From Agromyces kandeliae (lineage in GTDB: Bacteria > Actinomycetota > Actinomycetes > Actinomycetales > Microbacteriaceae): a DNA stretch of 64,000 nucleotides. Below are positions 1-8,344 of this stretch, in pieces (position 1 is the first letter of the stretch; every line of letters starts with the position of its first letter). Where the stretch lies: positions 186,001-250,000 of the forward strand of contig NZ_WKJD01000004.1 in NCBI RefSeq assembly GCF_009674665.1, given 5' to 3'. The translations under genes were made by a program, and so were the position numbers. The notes under the pieces were generated by a model. It had not been told where the DNA came from. It searched no databases and worked only from the letters and a program-made list of their open reading frames with translations.

Positions 1-956
1 GAGCCGATCAGCAGCGAGGTCTGGAAGCTCGTCGCCCCGAGCCCGTAGCCGTAGGTCGCGGCATCCGTCCGCGCGAACGTCGAGAGGGGCGCCTGCGCGC
101 CCAGGACGCTGACGCCGAAGAGCCCCGCGGTGAGGAAGACCGGCCAGAGGCTCGGCGAGCGGAACATGCGCACATCGATGAGCGGGTCGGGATGCCGCAG
201 TTCGTACCGCACGAAGGGCACGACGAGCAGGACGCCGAGGGCGACGAGCGACCACGACAGCAGGTCGCCGGGGCCGTTCAGGCGCATGAAGCTGAGCCCG
301 CCGGTGAGGGCGATGAGCGCGAGCGAGATGAGCACGAGCCCGCCCGTGTCGAGCGTGCTGCCCGTGAGGTCGGGCGATTCCTTCACGCCGAAGAGGATCA
401 CGAAGAAGCACGCGATGACGGCGACCGCGGGCACGAGCAGGAGCATCCGCATCGGAAGGGCCTCCGCGAGCGCGCCCGCCGAGAGCGCACCGGCGATGGC
501 GCCGAGCTCCAGTGCCGCGACCAGCATGCCCGCGGCCCGGCGCGTCATGGCTGCGGGGCGATCGGCCGAGCGGCTCCGCGACCACACCAGCGCGATCTCC
601 AGCGGGAGCCAGACGACGTAGAACCCCTGCAGCGCCCACGCGACGAGGAACACCCAGAACTGGTCCGTGAACGCGAGTGCCGTCGAGGCGACCGCCGTGA
701 TCGCGGTCGACCAGACCAGCATCCGCTTGTGGCCCACCATGTCGCCGAGCTTCGCGAAGGCGGGCACGACGAGGGCCGAGAGCATGAGCTGCGACCCCTC
801 GAGCCAGTTCACGTCGGCATCATGGACGCCGAGGTGACGTGCGATGTCGGTGAGCAGCGGCGTGTAGTAGCCCTGGATGATGCCGCTCGTGAACTCGACG
901 AAGGCGAGGAAGCCGACGATCGCGGCGACGGGTCCGAGCTTCGCAGCGCGCTTCAT
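1..956 (-). CDS. MFS multidrug-type exporter, 3' end outside window
   Basis: This is an integral membrane transporter of the major facilitator superfamily, most like proton-driven drug exporters of the DHA family. About 318 residues are visible from ATG at 956; the frame stays open to the window edge, so the C-terminus is missing. Alternating hydrophobic helices begin at residue 8, and the loop after the second helix carries GDMVGHKRML, the family motif A (GDxxGHKR). The start follows an AAGGA-like ribosome site a few bases upstream. The gene is alone on its strand and its neighbour M20 peptidase ends 64 bases upstream. The substrate cannot be told from sequence. Confidence 0.85.
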   Translation of the reverse strand, partial: MKRAAKLGPVAAIVGFLAFVEFTSGIIQGYYTPLLTDIARHLGVHDADVNWLEGSQLMLSALVVPAFAKLGDMVGHKRMLVWSTAITAVASTALAFTDQFWVFLVAWALQGFYVVWLPLEIALVWSRSRSADRPAAMTRRAAGMLVAALELGAIAGALSAGALAEALPMRMLLLVPAVAVIACFFVILFGVKESPDLTGSTLDTGGLVLISLALIALTGGLSFMRLNGPGDLLSWSLVALGVLLVVPFVRYELRHPDPLIDVRMFRSPSLWPVFLTAGLFGVSVLGAQAPLSTFARTDAATYGYGLGATSFQTSLLIG

Positions 957-1020
957 GTCGGGTCCTTCGGGTGGGCGGATGCAGGGGCCGGGGTGGATTC
1001 ACCCTAGTGGGTCGGATGTC

Positions 1021-2361
1021 TCATTCCGGCAACGAGCGGATCAGTGCGCGGTGGAACCGTTCGCCCCGTTCGAGGCTGTCGATGCTCACGTGCTCGTCCA
1101 CGCCGTGGACGGACGCGCGCTGCGCCGCGCTCATGGCGAGCGGCGCGAAGCGGTAGACCGCGGGCGCGTAGCGGTGGAAGTGGCGCGAGTCGGTCGCCGC
1201 CATCATCAGGTAGGGCGCGGTGGTCGCCTCCGGGTAGGAGGCGGCGACCGCGTCGACGATCGCCGCGAACTGCGGGCCCTCGGTCGGCGACTCGGGCGAC
1301 GGGGCGTAGCCCTCGACGACCTCGATCTCGACCTCGCGGTCGCGGATGGTGCGCCGCAGGCGCCGCACGACCGAGTCGACGTCCTCGCCCATCGCGACGC
1401 GAAGGTTGACGGTCGCCGAGGCGCGCGCCGGCAGCACGTTCGCCGCGCTGCCGCCGTCGAGCATGGTCGGGGCCACCGTCGTGTGCACGAGCGCGGCGGG
1501 TTCGCCGCCGAGTCGCGCGAAGACGCGCGCCGTGAGCCACGGGAGCGCGGTGAGCGCGCTGAGGAGCAGCCGTGCACCGCCGCGCGCGTGGGGCGTGAAG
1601 CTCGCGAGCATGGCGCGCATCGATCGCGGCATCCGCTTGGGGAACGGGTTGGGGTCCAGCCGCGCGACCGCCCTGGCGACGCGGGCCGCCGCCGTGAGCC
1701 GGGGCGGCGCCGAGGCGTGGCCCCCGTCGCCGCGGGCGCGAAGCCGGACCGTCATCACGCCCTTCTCGCCGACCCCGACCATCGCCGCCGGCACCTTCAG
1801 GAACGGCAGCGGCGCGTCGACGACCGCGCCGCCCTCGTCGAGCACGAGCCAGGGGATGACGCCACGTTCCTCGAACCGTCGAGCCGCGGCGATCGCCGCA
1901 TCGCCGTACGACTCCTCGTTGCCGCCGAACCAGAGGTACACGTCCCGCGACGGGACGAACCCCTCGGCGAGCAGGTTCTCGACCGCCTCGAGCAGCACGA
2001 GGAGCGGGCCCTTGTCGTCGAGCGCTCCGCGGCCCCACACCGACCCGTCGTGGATCCGTCCTTCGAACGGCGGGAACGTCCAGCCGTCCCCGTCATGCGC
2101 CGGGACGACGTCGAAGTGCGCCATGAGCACGACGGGGTCGCCGTCGGCCCGGCCGCGCCAGTGGTAGAGCAGCCCCAGCTCGGTCACCGGTTCGAACGCG
2201 AGGTGCTCGTGGACGAGCGGGTAGAGCTCGGCGAGCAGGTCGCGGAAGCGGTCGAACTCGGCGAACCCGCGTCGGTCGACCTCGGCCGAGACGGTCTGCA
2301 GCCGGATCATGCGGGAGAGCCGCTCGGGGGCGCCGGGGCGGACCGCGGGGGAGTGGGACAT
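1021..2361 (-). CDS. M20 family metallopeptidase (carboxypeptidase S-like)
   Basis: Predicted cytoplasmic zinc peptidase of family M20, about 446 residues. The metal and catalytic motifs are in family order: LMAHFDVVPA near residue 80 (zinc His and catalytic Asp), GALDDKGP near 113 (bridging Asp), GGNEESYGD near 148 (general-base Glu and zinc Glu), LDEGG, and a C-terminal DSRHFHRY with the last zinc His. The dimerisation domain lies between. The substrate is probably a peptide or N-acyl amino acid, which is inference. An in-frame GTG lies 9 bases upstream, but ATG at 2361 sits 7 bases after a TAGTGT -10 box, so a leaderless start there is preferred. Confidence 0.88.
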   Translation of the reverse strand: MSHSPAVRPGAPERLSRMIRLQTVSAEVDRRGFAEFDRFRDLLAELYPLVHEHLAFEPVTELGLLYHWRGRADGDPVVLMAHFDVVPAHDGDGWTFPPFEGRIHDGSVWGRGALDDKGPLLVLLEAVENLLAEGFVPSRDVYLWFGGNEESYGDAAIAAARRFEERGVIPWLVLDEGGAVVDAPLPFLKVPAAMVGVGEKGVMTVRLRARGDGGHASAPPRLTAAARVARAVARLDPNPFPKRMPRSMRAMLASFTPHARGGARLLLSALTALPWLTARVFARLGGEPAALVHTTVAPTMLDGGSAANVLPARASATVNLRVAMGEDVDSVVRRLRRTIRDREVEIEVVEGYAPSPESPTEGPQFAAIVDAVAASYPEATTAPYLMMAATDSRHFHRYAPAVYRFAPLAMSAAQRASVHGVDEHVSIDSLERGERFHRALIRSLPE

Positions 2362-2368
2362 GCGTCCC

Positions 2369-2374
2369 ACACTA
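2369..2374 (-). promoter_or_regulatory. -10 box TAGTGT of a leaderless M20 peptidase transcript
   Basis: TAGTGT on the minus strand ends 7 bases before the ATG at 2361, which puts the expected transcription start on or next to the start codon. No clear -35 is visible. Confidence 0.55.
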
Positions 2375-2443
2375 GAGCGCCGAACGCGGCCGGCCGACCG
2401 ATCACCCCCGCGCGGGGCACGGACGGATCACGGCATCGGGTGG

Positions 2444-2449
2444 GACAAT
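2444..2449 (+). promoter_or_regulatory. candidate -10 box GACAAT for the LAL regulator
   Basis: GACAAT lies 7 bases before ATG 2457, the spacing seen for other leaderless starts in this window. Only the first base departs from TAnnnT. Confidence 0.4.
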
Positions 2450-2456
2450 GACTCCG

Positions 2457-5345
2457 ATGAGTGGCGTCCCCACGGCAGCGATGATCGGACGCGAGCCCGA
2501 GTTGCACGCGCTCCGTGAGGCTTGGGCACGCTCGCGCGAGGGCGAACCCTCGGTCGTCGTGGTCGGTGGCGAGGCCGGGATCGGGAAGACACGCCTGGTC
2601 GAGGAGTTCCTCCGCGTCCTCGGCGGTGGCGCGATGGTGGCGCGCGGACAGTGCGTCGAGCTCGGTGACGACGGCGCGCCGTTCATCCCGATCCGCGCGG
2701 TGATGCGCTCGATCGTGGACCTCGCCGGAGCGGACGCCGTACGCACCGCGGCCGGAGCGGCGCTCGACACGCTCGCGCCACTGCTCCCTCCTGAGATCGG
2801 CGGAGGCGCGCCCGAGGCGGACCTCCGAGTCGGCCGCCTGCACGACGAGTTCACCCGGTTGGTCGAACGCGTCTCGGACCTCGAACCCGTCGTGGTCGTG
2901 ATCGAGGACGTGCACTGGGCGGACGCGCCGACGATGCAGCTCCTGCGGTACTTCGCGCGCATGCTCCACGACGGCAGGGTGATGCTCGTCATGACCGCGC
3001 GGACGGCCGAACTGCCGCGTCGCCATCGACTGCGCGAGGACCTCGCCGAGCTCGAGCGGCTCCGCTCGGTCTCCGAGCTCGAGCTGCCGCGGCTCTCCCG
3101 TGACGAGGTGTCGCTGATGGTCGCGACGTCGGAGGGCGCATCGGATGCGGAGGAGCTCTTCGAGCGCAGCGGCGGGGTTCCGTTCTTCGTCGAGGAACTG
3201 CTCGGAGCGGGCACGGACGGCGCGCTCCCGCGACGGCTGAGCGACCTGCTCGCGGCACGCTACGAGCGCGCCTCCGCCGCAACGCGTGCGGTCCTCCGGC
3301 TCATGGCGGTCGGCGGGGCGCGCGCCGAGCACGACCTGCTCGAGCAGGTCTACGGTGGCGACCCGATCGACCTGGACGCCGCGATGCGCGAGGCCGTCGA
3401 GGTGGGCCTCGTCGTCGCGGACGAGTCGGGCTACGCGTTCCGCCACGCGCTGGTACGCGAGGTCGTCGAGGCCGAGCTGCTTCCCGGCGAACGTGCCCGT
3501 CATCACGCGACGTACGCCCGTGTGCTGGCAGCAGGCCCCGCTCGTCCAGGCCTCTCCGTCGAGGTGTCGACGCACTGGCTGGCCGCGCGCCGATTCCCGG
3601 AGGCGTTCGATGCGGCCGTCGCGGCGATGGAGGAGGCGTCGGCGACCTACGCGCTCACGACGGCGGCGGCCATGGGGGAGCGATGCCTCGACCTCTGGGA
3701 GCTCGTCGATCGACCCGAGGAGCGTGCCGGGGTGGATCACGCCGGGATGGCGGGCCGGGCCGCGCGGGCGCATCGCCGTGCGGGCGACATGGAACGCTCC
3801 GTCGCGCTGGCCGACCTCCGCATCTCGCTGGCGCAGCCCGCGGACCCGGTCGAGCTCGCCGACCTCCTCTTCGAGAAGGCCCTCGGCATGGGACTGATGG
3901 GGATGCCGGGTGCCGCCGACGTGCTCCTGGAGGGGCTCGAGCTCGTGGCTGAACGGACGGACTCCCGCGCCCTGGCCGTCAGGGCACGCCTGCGTTCCGA
4001 GCTCGCCGCGCGCCGCATGCTGGCCGGCGACCTGCGCGAGGCCATCGACCAGGGCATGCTCGCGGTCGCGGACGGGCTCGCAGCGGGCGAGGGCGGGCGC
4101 CGCGCCGCATCGATCGCGGCCAACATCGCAGCGACGACCATGGCCGATCTCGACGACGCCGGGCCGGAGGACGTCGAACGCTCGCTCGAACTGTTCGAAC
4201 GGGCGCGCGAGTACGCCGGAGACGACTGGGACGCGCGAGTCCGCCTCGCCATCAACCGATCGGACACCTTGATCAAGCTCGGCAGGTACCGTGACGCGCT
4301 CGAGGTCGCGCAGGACGCGCTCGACGAGGCACGTCGCCGCGGAGAGGAGGGAAACGTCGGCGCCATCCTCGCCACCAACGCGATCGAGCCGCTCATCGCC
4401 CTCGGCGACTGGGATCGCGCGCGCACCCTGGTCGACCGCGCCCTGCGGTACGAGACGCCGCTCGTCTTCCGCCTCGGCCTCGAGGACCTGAAGCTCGTGC
4501 CCTTGATCTGGTCCGACGCGATCGACGACGCGCGCGAGTTCGTCGACCAGATCCGAGAGCGGCACGCGGAACTCGCCCGGGTCGACCGCCAGATCGAGTT
4601 CGGCTGGGTGAGGGACGAGTGCGAGCTGCACCTCGCGCTCGACGAGCCCGAGCGCGCGTGGACCGCCGTGGAGCCGCTGCTGTGGGACGGCCGCACCGAG
4701 CGGCCGACCGACCGCATGCGCCTGCTCGCCTTCGCGGCGCGTGCGCACGGTGCGATGCGGCGTCGTGGGCAGCAGCCCTCGAGGACGACGGACGAGATCC
4801 GGTCGGCGATCGCGGAGTTCGACGCGTGGGAACCCGGCGCGGTGTGGAGCGAGCTGTGCGGGGCCGAGATCGCCGTCGATCTCGAGGATCGCATCGCGAG
4901 GTTCGGTCGCGCCGCCGAGCTCTTCGAGTCGGGATCGGGTTGGCGCCACCTCGCCGGGTACGCCCTCGTCCAGCGTGCGGTCGCCGAACTGGAGACCGGG
5001 GACCGCGCAGCGGCCGCGCAGAGCCTCGACGCCGCGCGCGCGTCGGCGGCCGACATCGGCGCGCACCTCGTCACCAGGATGGCCCACGAGGTGGCCGCAC
5101 GCGGGCGGCTCGGCGGGGATCGCTCGGGCGGCGGAGACGAACTGACCGCTCGCGAGCGACAGGTGCTCGAGCTCGTCGCGGACGGCCTCTCCAACCGGCA
5201 GATCGGCGAGCGGCTCTTCATCAGTACGAAGACCGTGTCGGTACACGTGTCGGCGATCCTGCGGAAGCTGGGCGCATCGACGAGGACCGAGGCCGCCGCG
5301 ATCGCGCGATCCGCCGACGCCGCGGCGCAGCACCGTTCCCGCTGA
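2457..5345 (+). CDS. large ATP-binding LuxR-type (LAL) transcriptional regulator
   Basis: Signal-responsive transcription activator of about 962 residues. The N-terminal AAA/STAND ATPase has Walker [11 protein letters not shown] at about residues 38-47 and Walker [15 protein letters not shown] near 143. A long, helix-rich, TPR-like middle follows. The C-terminus (about residues 895-955) is a LuxR helix-turn-helix: [20 protein letters not shown], then the recognition helix [16 protein letters not shown]. Family members typically use the ATPase and repeats to sense a ligand; the inducer is unknown here. An in-frame ATG exists at 2448, but GACAAT 7 bases before the ATG at 2457 supports a leaderless start. 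It lies divergent from the M20 peptidase and convergent with the propeller genes. Confidence 0.85.
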   Translation: MSGVPTAAMIGREPELHALREAWARSREGEPSVVVVGGEAGIGKTRLVEEFLRVLGGGAMVARGQCVELGDDGAPFIPIRAVMRSIVDLAGADAVRTAAGAALDTLAPLLPPEIGGGAPEADLRVGRLHDEFTRLVERVSDLEPVVVVIEDVHWADAPTMQLLRYFARMLHDGRVMLVMTARTAELPRRHRLREDLAELERLRSVSELELPRLSRDEVSLMVATSEGASDAEELFERSGGVPFFVEELLGAGTDGALPRRLSDLLAARYERASAATRAVLRLMAVGGARAEHDLLEQVYGGDPIDLDAAMREAVEVGLVVADESGYAFRHALVREVVEAELLPGERARHHATYARVLAAGPARPGLSVEVSTHWLAARRFPEAFDAAVAAMEEASATYALTTAAAMGERCLDLWELVDRPEERAGVDHAGMAGRAARAHRRAGDMERSVALADLRISLAQPADPVELADLLFEKALGMGLMGMPGAADVLLEGLELVAERTDSRALAVRARLRSELAARRMLAGDLREAIDQGMLAVADGLAAGEGGRRAASIAANIAATTMADLDDAGPEDVERSLELFERAREYAGDDWDARVRLAINRSDTLIKLGRYRDALEVAQDALDEARRRGEEGNVGAILATNAIEPLIALGDWDRARTLVDRALRYETPLVFRLGLEDLKLVPLIWSDAIDDAREFVDQIRERHAELARVDRQIEFGWVRDECELHLALDEPERAWTAVEPLLWDGRTERPTDRMRLLAFAARAHGAMRRRGQQPSRTTDEIRSAIAEFDAWEPGAVWSELCGAEIAVDLEDRIARFGRAAELFESGSGWRHLAGYALVQRAVAELETGDRAAAAQSLDAARASAADIGAHLVTRMAHEVAARGRLGGDRSGGGDELTARERQVLELVADGLSNRQIGERLFISTKTVSVHVSAILRKLGASTRTEAAAIARSADAAAQHRSR

Positions 5346-5369
5346 GGCGAGCGGTGCTCCGCCATCCGG

Positions 5370-6608
5370 CTATCGCGGCGTGCTCGGAATCGGATGCCAC
5401 GCCAGGCCGGTCCACGCGCTCGTGCCCAGGCTCGGGACGATCCGATGCGCCTCCGATCCGTCCGGGTTCATGACGACGATGCCGCGCCTGCCCACGTAGT
5501 CGATGGCCGCGATCTGCTCGCCGTCGGGCGACCAGGTCGCCGCGATGAAGTGACTCGAGGCGATGGGGTCGGAGATCTGCGCCGGAACGGAGGTGTCGGG
5601 CGCAGCATCCACGAGGTAGAGGCTCGTGTTCTGGGGACCCACCGGAGGACCGGTCAGGTTCACCCCGTTCAGCTCGACGTACGTGCCCGCGACGACGAGG
5701 AGTCGCGCCCCGTCCGGCGACCAGGTCATATGCCTGATGAAGTCGATCTCGGGGATGCGCACTTCTCGAGCGGTGCCCGCGACGAGGTCGAAGACGAAGA
5801 TCGACGGCTGGGTCCACATCACCTCGTCCTCGTACACGCGCAGCGCGATCCGGCTTCCGTCGGGCGACCACGCCTCCCCGATGACGGGCGGGCCGTCCTC
5901 CCGTCCGAACGCCGGATCGACATCGACCTGGCGCGGTCTCGTGAGTCCACTGACGTCACGGAGCTGCAGTCGACCCGGCGCGACGAACTCGGCGACGGTG
6001 GAGCCGTCGGGCGCGAGCCAGGGGTCGCTCACGAAGAGGCAGCATCCGGTTTCGCCGGCCAAGGCGACCGTTCCTCGGGCGTCGACGACGTAGAGCTTGC
6101 CGGCGTCCTCGGAGGTGAGGGCGAGCCGCGTCCCGTCGGCCGACCAGCCCGACACCATCGCCGCGGCGTCCACGTCGTCGGGGAGTGCGATGCGCCGGAT
6201 GTCGGTCGGATCGGCGGGGTCGACGGCCCGGAGCTCGCCGTCCGCGGCCCAGACGATGCGACCGCGCATCGGCTCGAACACTCCCAGCGACGTGTCGTCG
6301 ACCTGTCCGCCGAGCGAGGTGCCTGCACCGTCGGACGAACCGGCGCCGTCGAGCGTCGCCGTGACGGCGATCGCCGCGATCGCGACGGCCGCGATCGCGA
6401 CCGCGCCGACGAGCTGTCGACGACGTCGGGCGCGATGCCTCGCCTCCTCGATCAGCACCTCGACGGGTGGTCGCGTGGCGGACGCGTCGACTCCGGCGCG
6501 CTCCTCGCGCGCACCCGACGATCGGTCGCGGCCGGTCGCGTGACGCTCGTCCTCCCTGGACTCGGCGGGGGCCGAGGCCGGCGAGGGGAGTGGAGTCGTG
6601 GTGATCAT
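5370..6608 (-). CDS. membrane-anchored PD40/TolB-like beta-propeller protein, copy 2
   Basis: About 412 residues. Layout: a polar N-terminal tail with PPVEVLIEEARHRARRRRQ, one transmembrane helix rich in Ala/Val/Ile just after it, then a roughly 310-residue extracytoplasmic part with recurring WSPDG or WSADG blades, the signature of PD40/WD40-like propellers. A vicinal cysteine pair (ETGCCLF) is shared with the paralogue upstream. Its ATG overlaps the stop of that paralogue as ATGA (6605-6608), implying translational coupling. The pair is a tandem duplication; whole phrases such as VWAADGELRAVDPADPTDIR are identical. Binding partner and function are unknown. It ends 24 bases from the LAL regulator's end. 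Confidence 0.82.
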   Translation of the reverse strand: MITTTPLPSPASAPAESREDERHATGRDRSSGAREERAGVDASATRPPVEVLIEEARHRARRRRQLVGAVAIAAVAIAAIAVTATLDGAGSSDGAGTSLGGQVDDTSLGVFEPMRGRIVWAADGELRAVDPADPTDIRRIALPDDVDAAAMVSGWSADGTRLALTSEDAGKLYVVDARGTVALAGETGCCLFVSDPWLAPDGSTVAEFVAPGRLQLRDVSGLTRPRQVDVDPAFGREDGPPVIGEAWSPDGSRIALRVYEDEVMWTQPSIFVFDLVAGTAREVRIPEIDFIRHMTWSPDGARLLVVAGTYVELNGVNLTGPPVGPQNTSLYLVDAAPDTSVPAQISDPIASSHFIAATWSPDGEQIAAIDYVGRRGIVVMNPDGSEAHRIVPSLGTSAWTGLAWHPIPSTPR

Positions 6609-7873
6609 CGCGACACCTGCTCTTGCCGCTCGCGCGGCCCGTTCATGACCGGATGCCACGCCAGCCCGGTCCACTCGTGCGTGCCGAGATCCTGGACGAT
6701 CCGCCGCGCGCTCGAGCCGTCCCGCTGCATCATGACGAGGCTGTGGACGCCCGGGATTGCGTGATCGATGGCGGCGATCCGTGCGCCGTCGGGCGACCAC
6801 GTGGCCGCGATGAAGTGGCCGGAGGCGATGGGCTCGGGCGCCGGCGCCGGTCCGAGCGGGCCGGGCTGCGTGTCGATGAGGTAGAGGCCCATCTCCACGG
6901 GGTGCAGGTGCGGGTTGTTCATTGCAGCGCCGCTCGTCACCGGCCACGGTCCCGCGACGACGAGCAGCTCGCCGCCGTCCGGCGACCACGTCAGGTGCCT
7001 GATGAAGCCGAGTTCGGGCCCGAGCACTTCCCGGTCCTGGCCGGTGACGAGGTCCACGACGTGGATCGAGGTCGGCGCCGGCTCCGCCTCGACGTCCTCG
7101 GCGATCACGACCGCGATCCGCGATCCGTCGGGCGACCACGCGTGCCCGGGTGCGGCTGGCCCCTCGGCGGCGCCGAGGGCCGGATCGACGGCGATGACGC
7201 GGGGCGGTGCGAGGCCGTCCACGTCACGCAGCTGGAGGCGTCCGGGCGCAGCGAACTCGAAGGCGGTGGCGCCGTCCGGGGCGAGCCACGCGTTCGAGAC
7301 GAACATGCAGCAGCCCTCGTTCGTTCCGGCCGGGGTCACCGTGCCTCGGGCATCGAGGAGGTAGCGCTTCCCGGCGTGCTCGGAGGTGAGGGCGAGCCGC
7401 GTCCCGTCGGCGGACCAGTCCGACACCATCGCCTTCGAGTCCACGTCGTCGGGGAGTGCCATCCGCCGGATGTCCGTCGGATCGGCGGGGTCGACGGCCC
7501 GCAACTCGCCGTCCGCGGCCCAGACGATGCGACCGCGCATCTGCTCGAACACGCCGAGCGACGTCTCGCTCAGTGGTCCGCTGAGCGACGTGCCCCGGTC
7601 GCCGGTCGAACCGGCGCCGGCGAGCGCGGTGACGGCGATGGCGGCGACCGCGACGCCCACGACCGCGACCGCGCCGACGACCTGTCGACGGCGACGTGCG
7701 CGATGCCTCGCCTCCTCGATCAGCACCTCGACCGGTGGCCGCGAGGCGGGGGCATCGACGGCGCGGACTGACGGTCCACGCGGCGATCGGCCGTCGCCTG
7801 GCTCACGCGGTTCGGTCTCGTCCGACGCGGAAAGGGTCGACACCGTCGAGGAGAGTGGAGTCGTGGTGATCAT
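6605..7873 (-). CDS. membrane-anchored PD40/TolB-like beta-propeller protein, copy 1
   Basis: 422 residues, the first gene of a two-gene operon with its downstream paralogue. It has a cytoplasmic tail, a basic stretch EEARHRARRRRQ near residue 55, a transmembrane helix at about 64-87, and a propeller with at least five blade motifs (WSADGTRLAL, WLAPDG, AWSPDGSRIA and two TWSPDG). The conserved NEGCCMF carries two adjacent cysteines. The ATG at 7873 follows an AGGTGT ribosome site. Upstream lies a strong sigma-A promoter overlapped by a near-palindrome and a divergent GntR gene, so repression by that regulator is likely. I cannot assign a substrate or partner. Confidence 0.83.
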   Translation of the reverse strand: MITTTPLSSTVSTLSASDETEPREPGDGRSPRGPSVRAVDAPASRPPVEVLIEEARHRARRRRQVVGAVAVVGVAVAAIAVTALAGAGSTGDRGTSLSGPLSETSLGVFEQMRGRIVWAADGELRAVDPADPTDIRRMALPDDVDSKAMVSDWSADGTRLALTSEHAGKRYLLDARGTVTPAGTNEGCCMFVSNAWLAPDGATAFEFAAPGRLQLRDVDGLAPPRVIAVDPALGAAEGPAAPGHAWSPDGSRIAVVIAEDVEAEPAPTSIHVVDLVTGQDREVLGPELGFIRHLTWSPDGGELLVVAGPWPVTSGAAMNNPHLHPVEMGLYLIDTQPGPLGPAPAPEPIASGHFIAATWSPDGARIAAIDHAIPGVHSLVMMQRDGSSARRIVQDLGTHEWTGLAWHPVMNGPRERQEQVSR

Positions 7874-7893
7874 CAGGACACCTGTGCTTTGGT

Positions 7894-7908
7894 GCTAATA
7901 TTACTAGC
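7894..7908. promoter_or_regulatory. candidate GntR operator
   Basis: GCTAATATTACTAGC matches its own reverse complement at 12 of 15 positions. It covers the -10 box of the propeller promoter and lies at the 5' end of the GntR gene, so one bound dimer could control both directions. Confidence 0.55.
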
Positions 7909-7925
7909 ATCATTACTCCTGTCAA
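7898..7925 (-). promoter_or_regulatory. sigma-A promoter of the propeller operon
   Basis: On the minus strand TTGACA (7925-7920) is separated by 16 bases from TAATAT (7903-7898). This near-consensus pair is unusual in such a GC-rich region. It leaves a leader of roughly 15-20 bases before ATG 7873. Confidence 0.75.
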
Positions 7926-8259
7926 GCTCGATCGAGCCGCTCCAACGGATCTCTACGAACAGGTCGCGGCGGAGATCCGTCGAGCGATCGCGGCCGGCGA
8001 GGCCGGACCTGGTGATCGCCTGCCGCCCGCACGGGATCTCGCGGCGGTGATCGGAGTCAACACGAACACCGTGCTCCGGGCGCTCCGCCTGCTTCGCGAC
8101 GAGGGGCTGCTCGAGTTCCGCCGGGGGCGGGGCATCTCGGTCGCCGCGACGCCGGCCCGCGGCGTCGTCGTCGAGCAGGCGCGGGAACTGATCGAGTCCG
8201 CGCGGCGGCACGGGTACCGCGTCGAGGAAGTGACGCAGCTCATCGCCGAGCTCTGGTGA
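7912..8259 (+). CDS. GntR family regulator, YtrA-like short form
   Basis: DNA-binding repressor of about 115 residues. A winged helix runs from LYEQVAAEIRRAIAAGEAG through GVNTNTVLRALRLLRDEGLL, followed by a short tail (ELIESARRHGYRVEEVTQLI) as in YtrA-type members that lack a large effector domain. The frame is open from 7870 but has no in-frame ATG, GTG or TTG before 8047, and 8047 lies inside the helix-turn-helix. Family length points to initiation at ATT 7912 or ATC 7909; ATT 7900 and CTG 7882 are other options. YtrA-type genes are usually autoregulated beside their targets; here the neighbours are the propeller genes. Confidence 0.75.
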   Translation: MTPVKLDRAAPTDLYEQVAAEIRRAIAAGEAGPGDRLPPARDLAAVIGVNTNTVLRALRLLRDEGLLEFRRGRGISVAATPARGVVVEQARELIESARRHGYRVEEVTQLIAELW

Positions 8260-8292
8260 TATCCATCCGCCGCCGGCGAGGCGGCACGGCGA

Positions 8293-8328
8293 CGGGGGCC
8301 GGCACCGCGGATGCGAGGCCGGCCCCGT
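8293..8328. terminator. bidirectional hairpin between GntR and flotillin genes
   Basis: Arms at 8293-8303 and 8318-8328 pair (GGGGGCCGGC against GCCGGCCCCGT, with one extra G). It lies between two convergent genes. There is no U-tract, as is common in high-GC actinobacteria. Confidence 0.55.
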
Positions 8329-8344
8329 GCGGCGGTTCAGCGGG

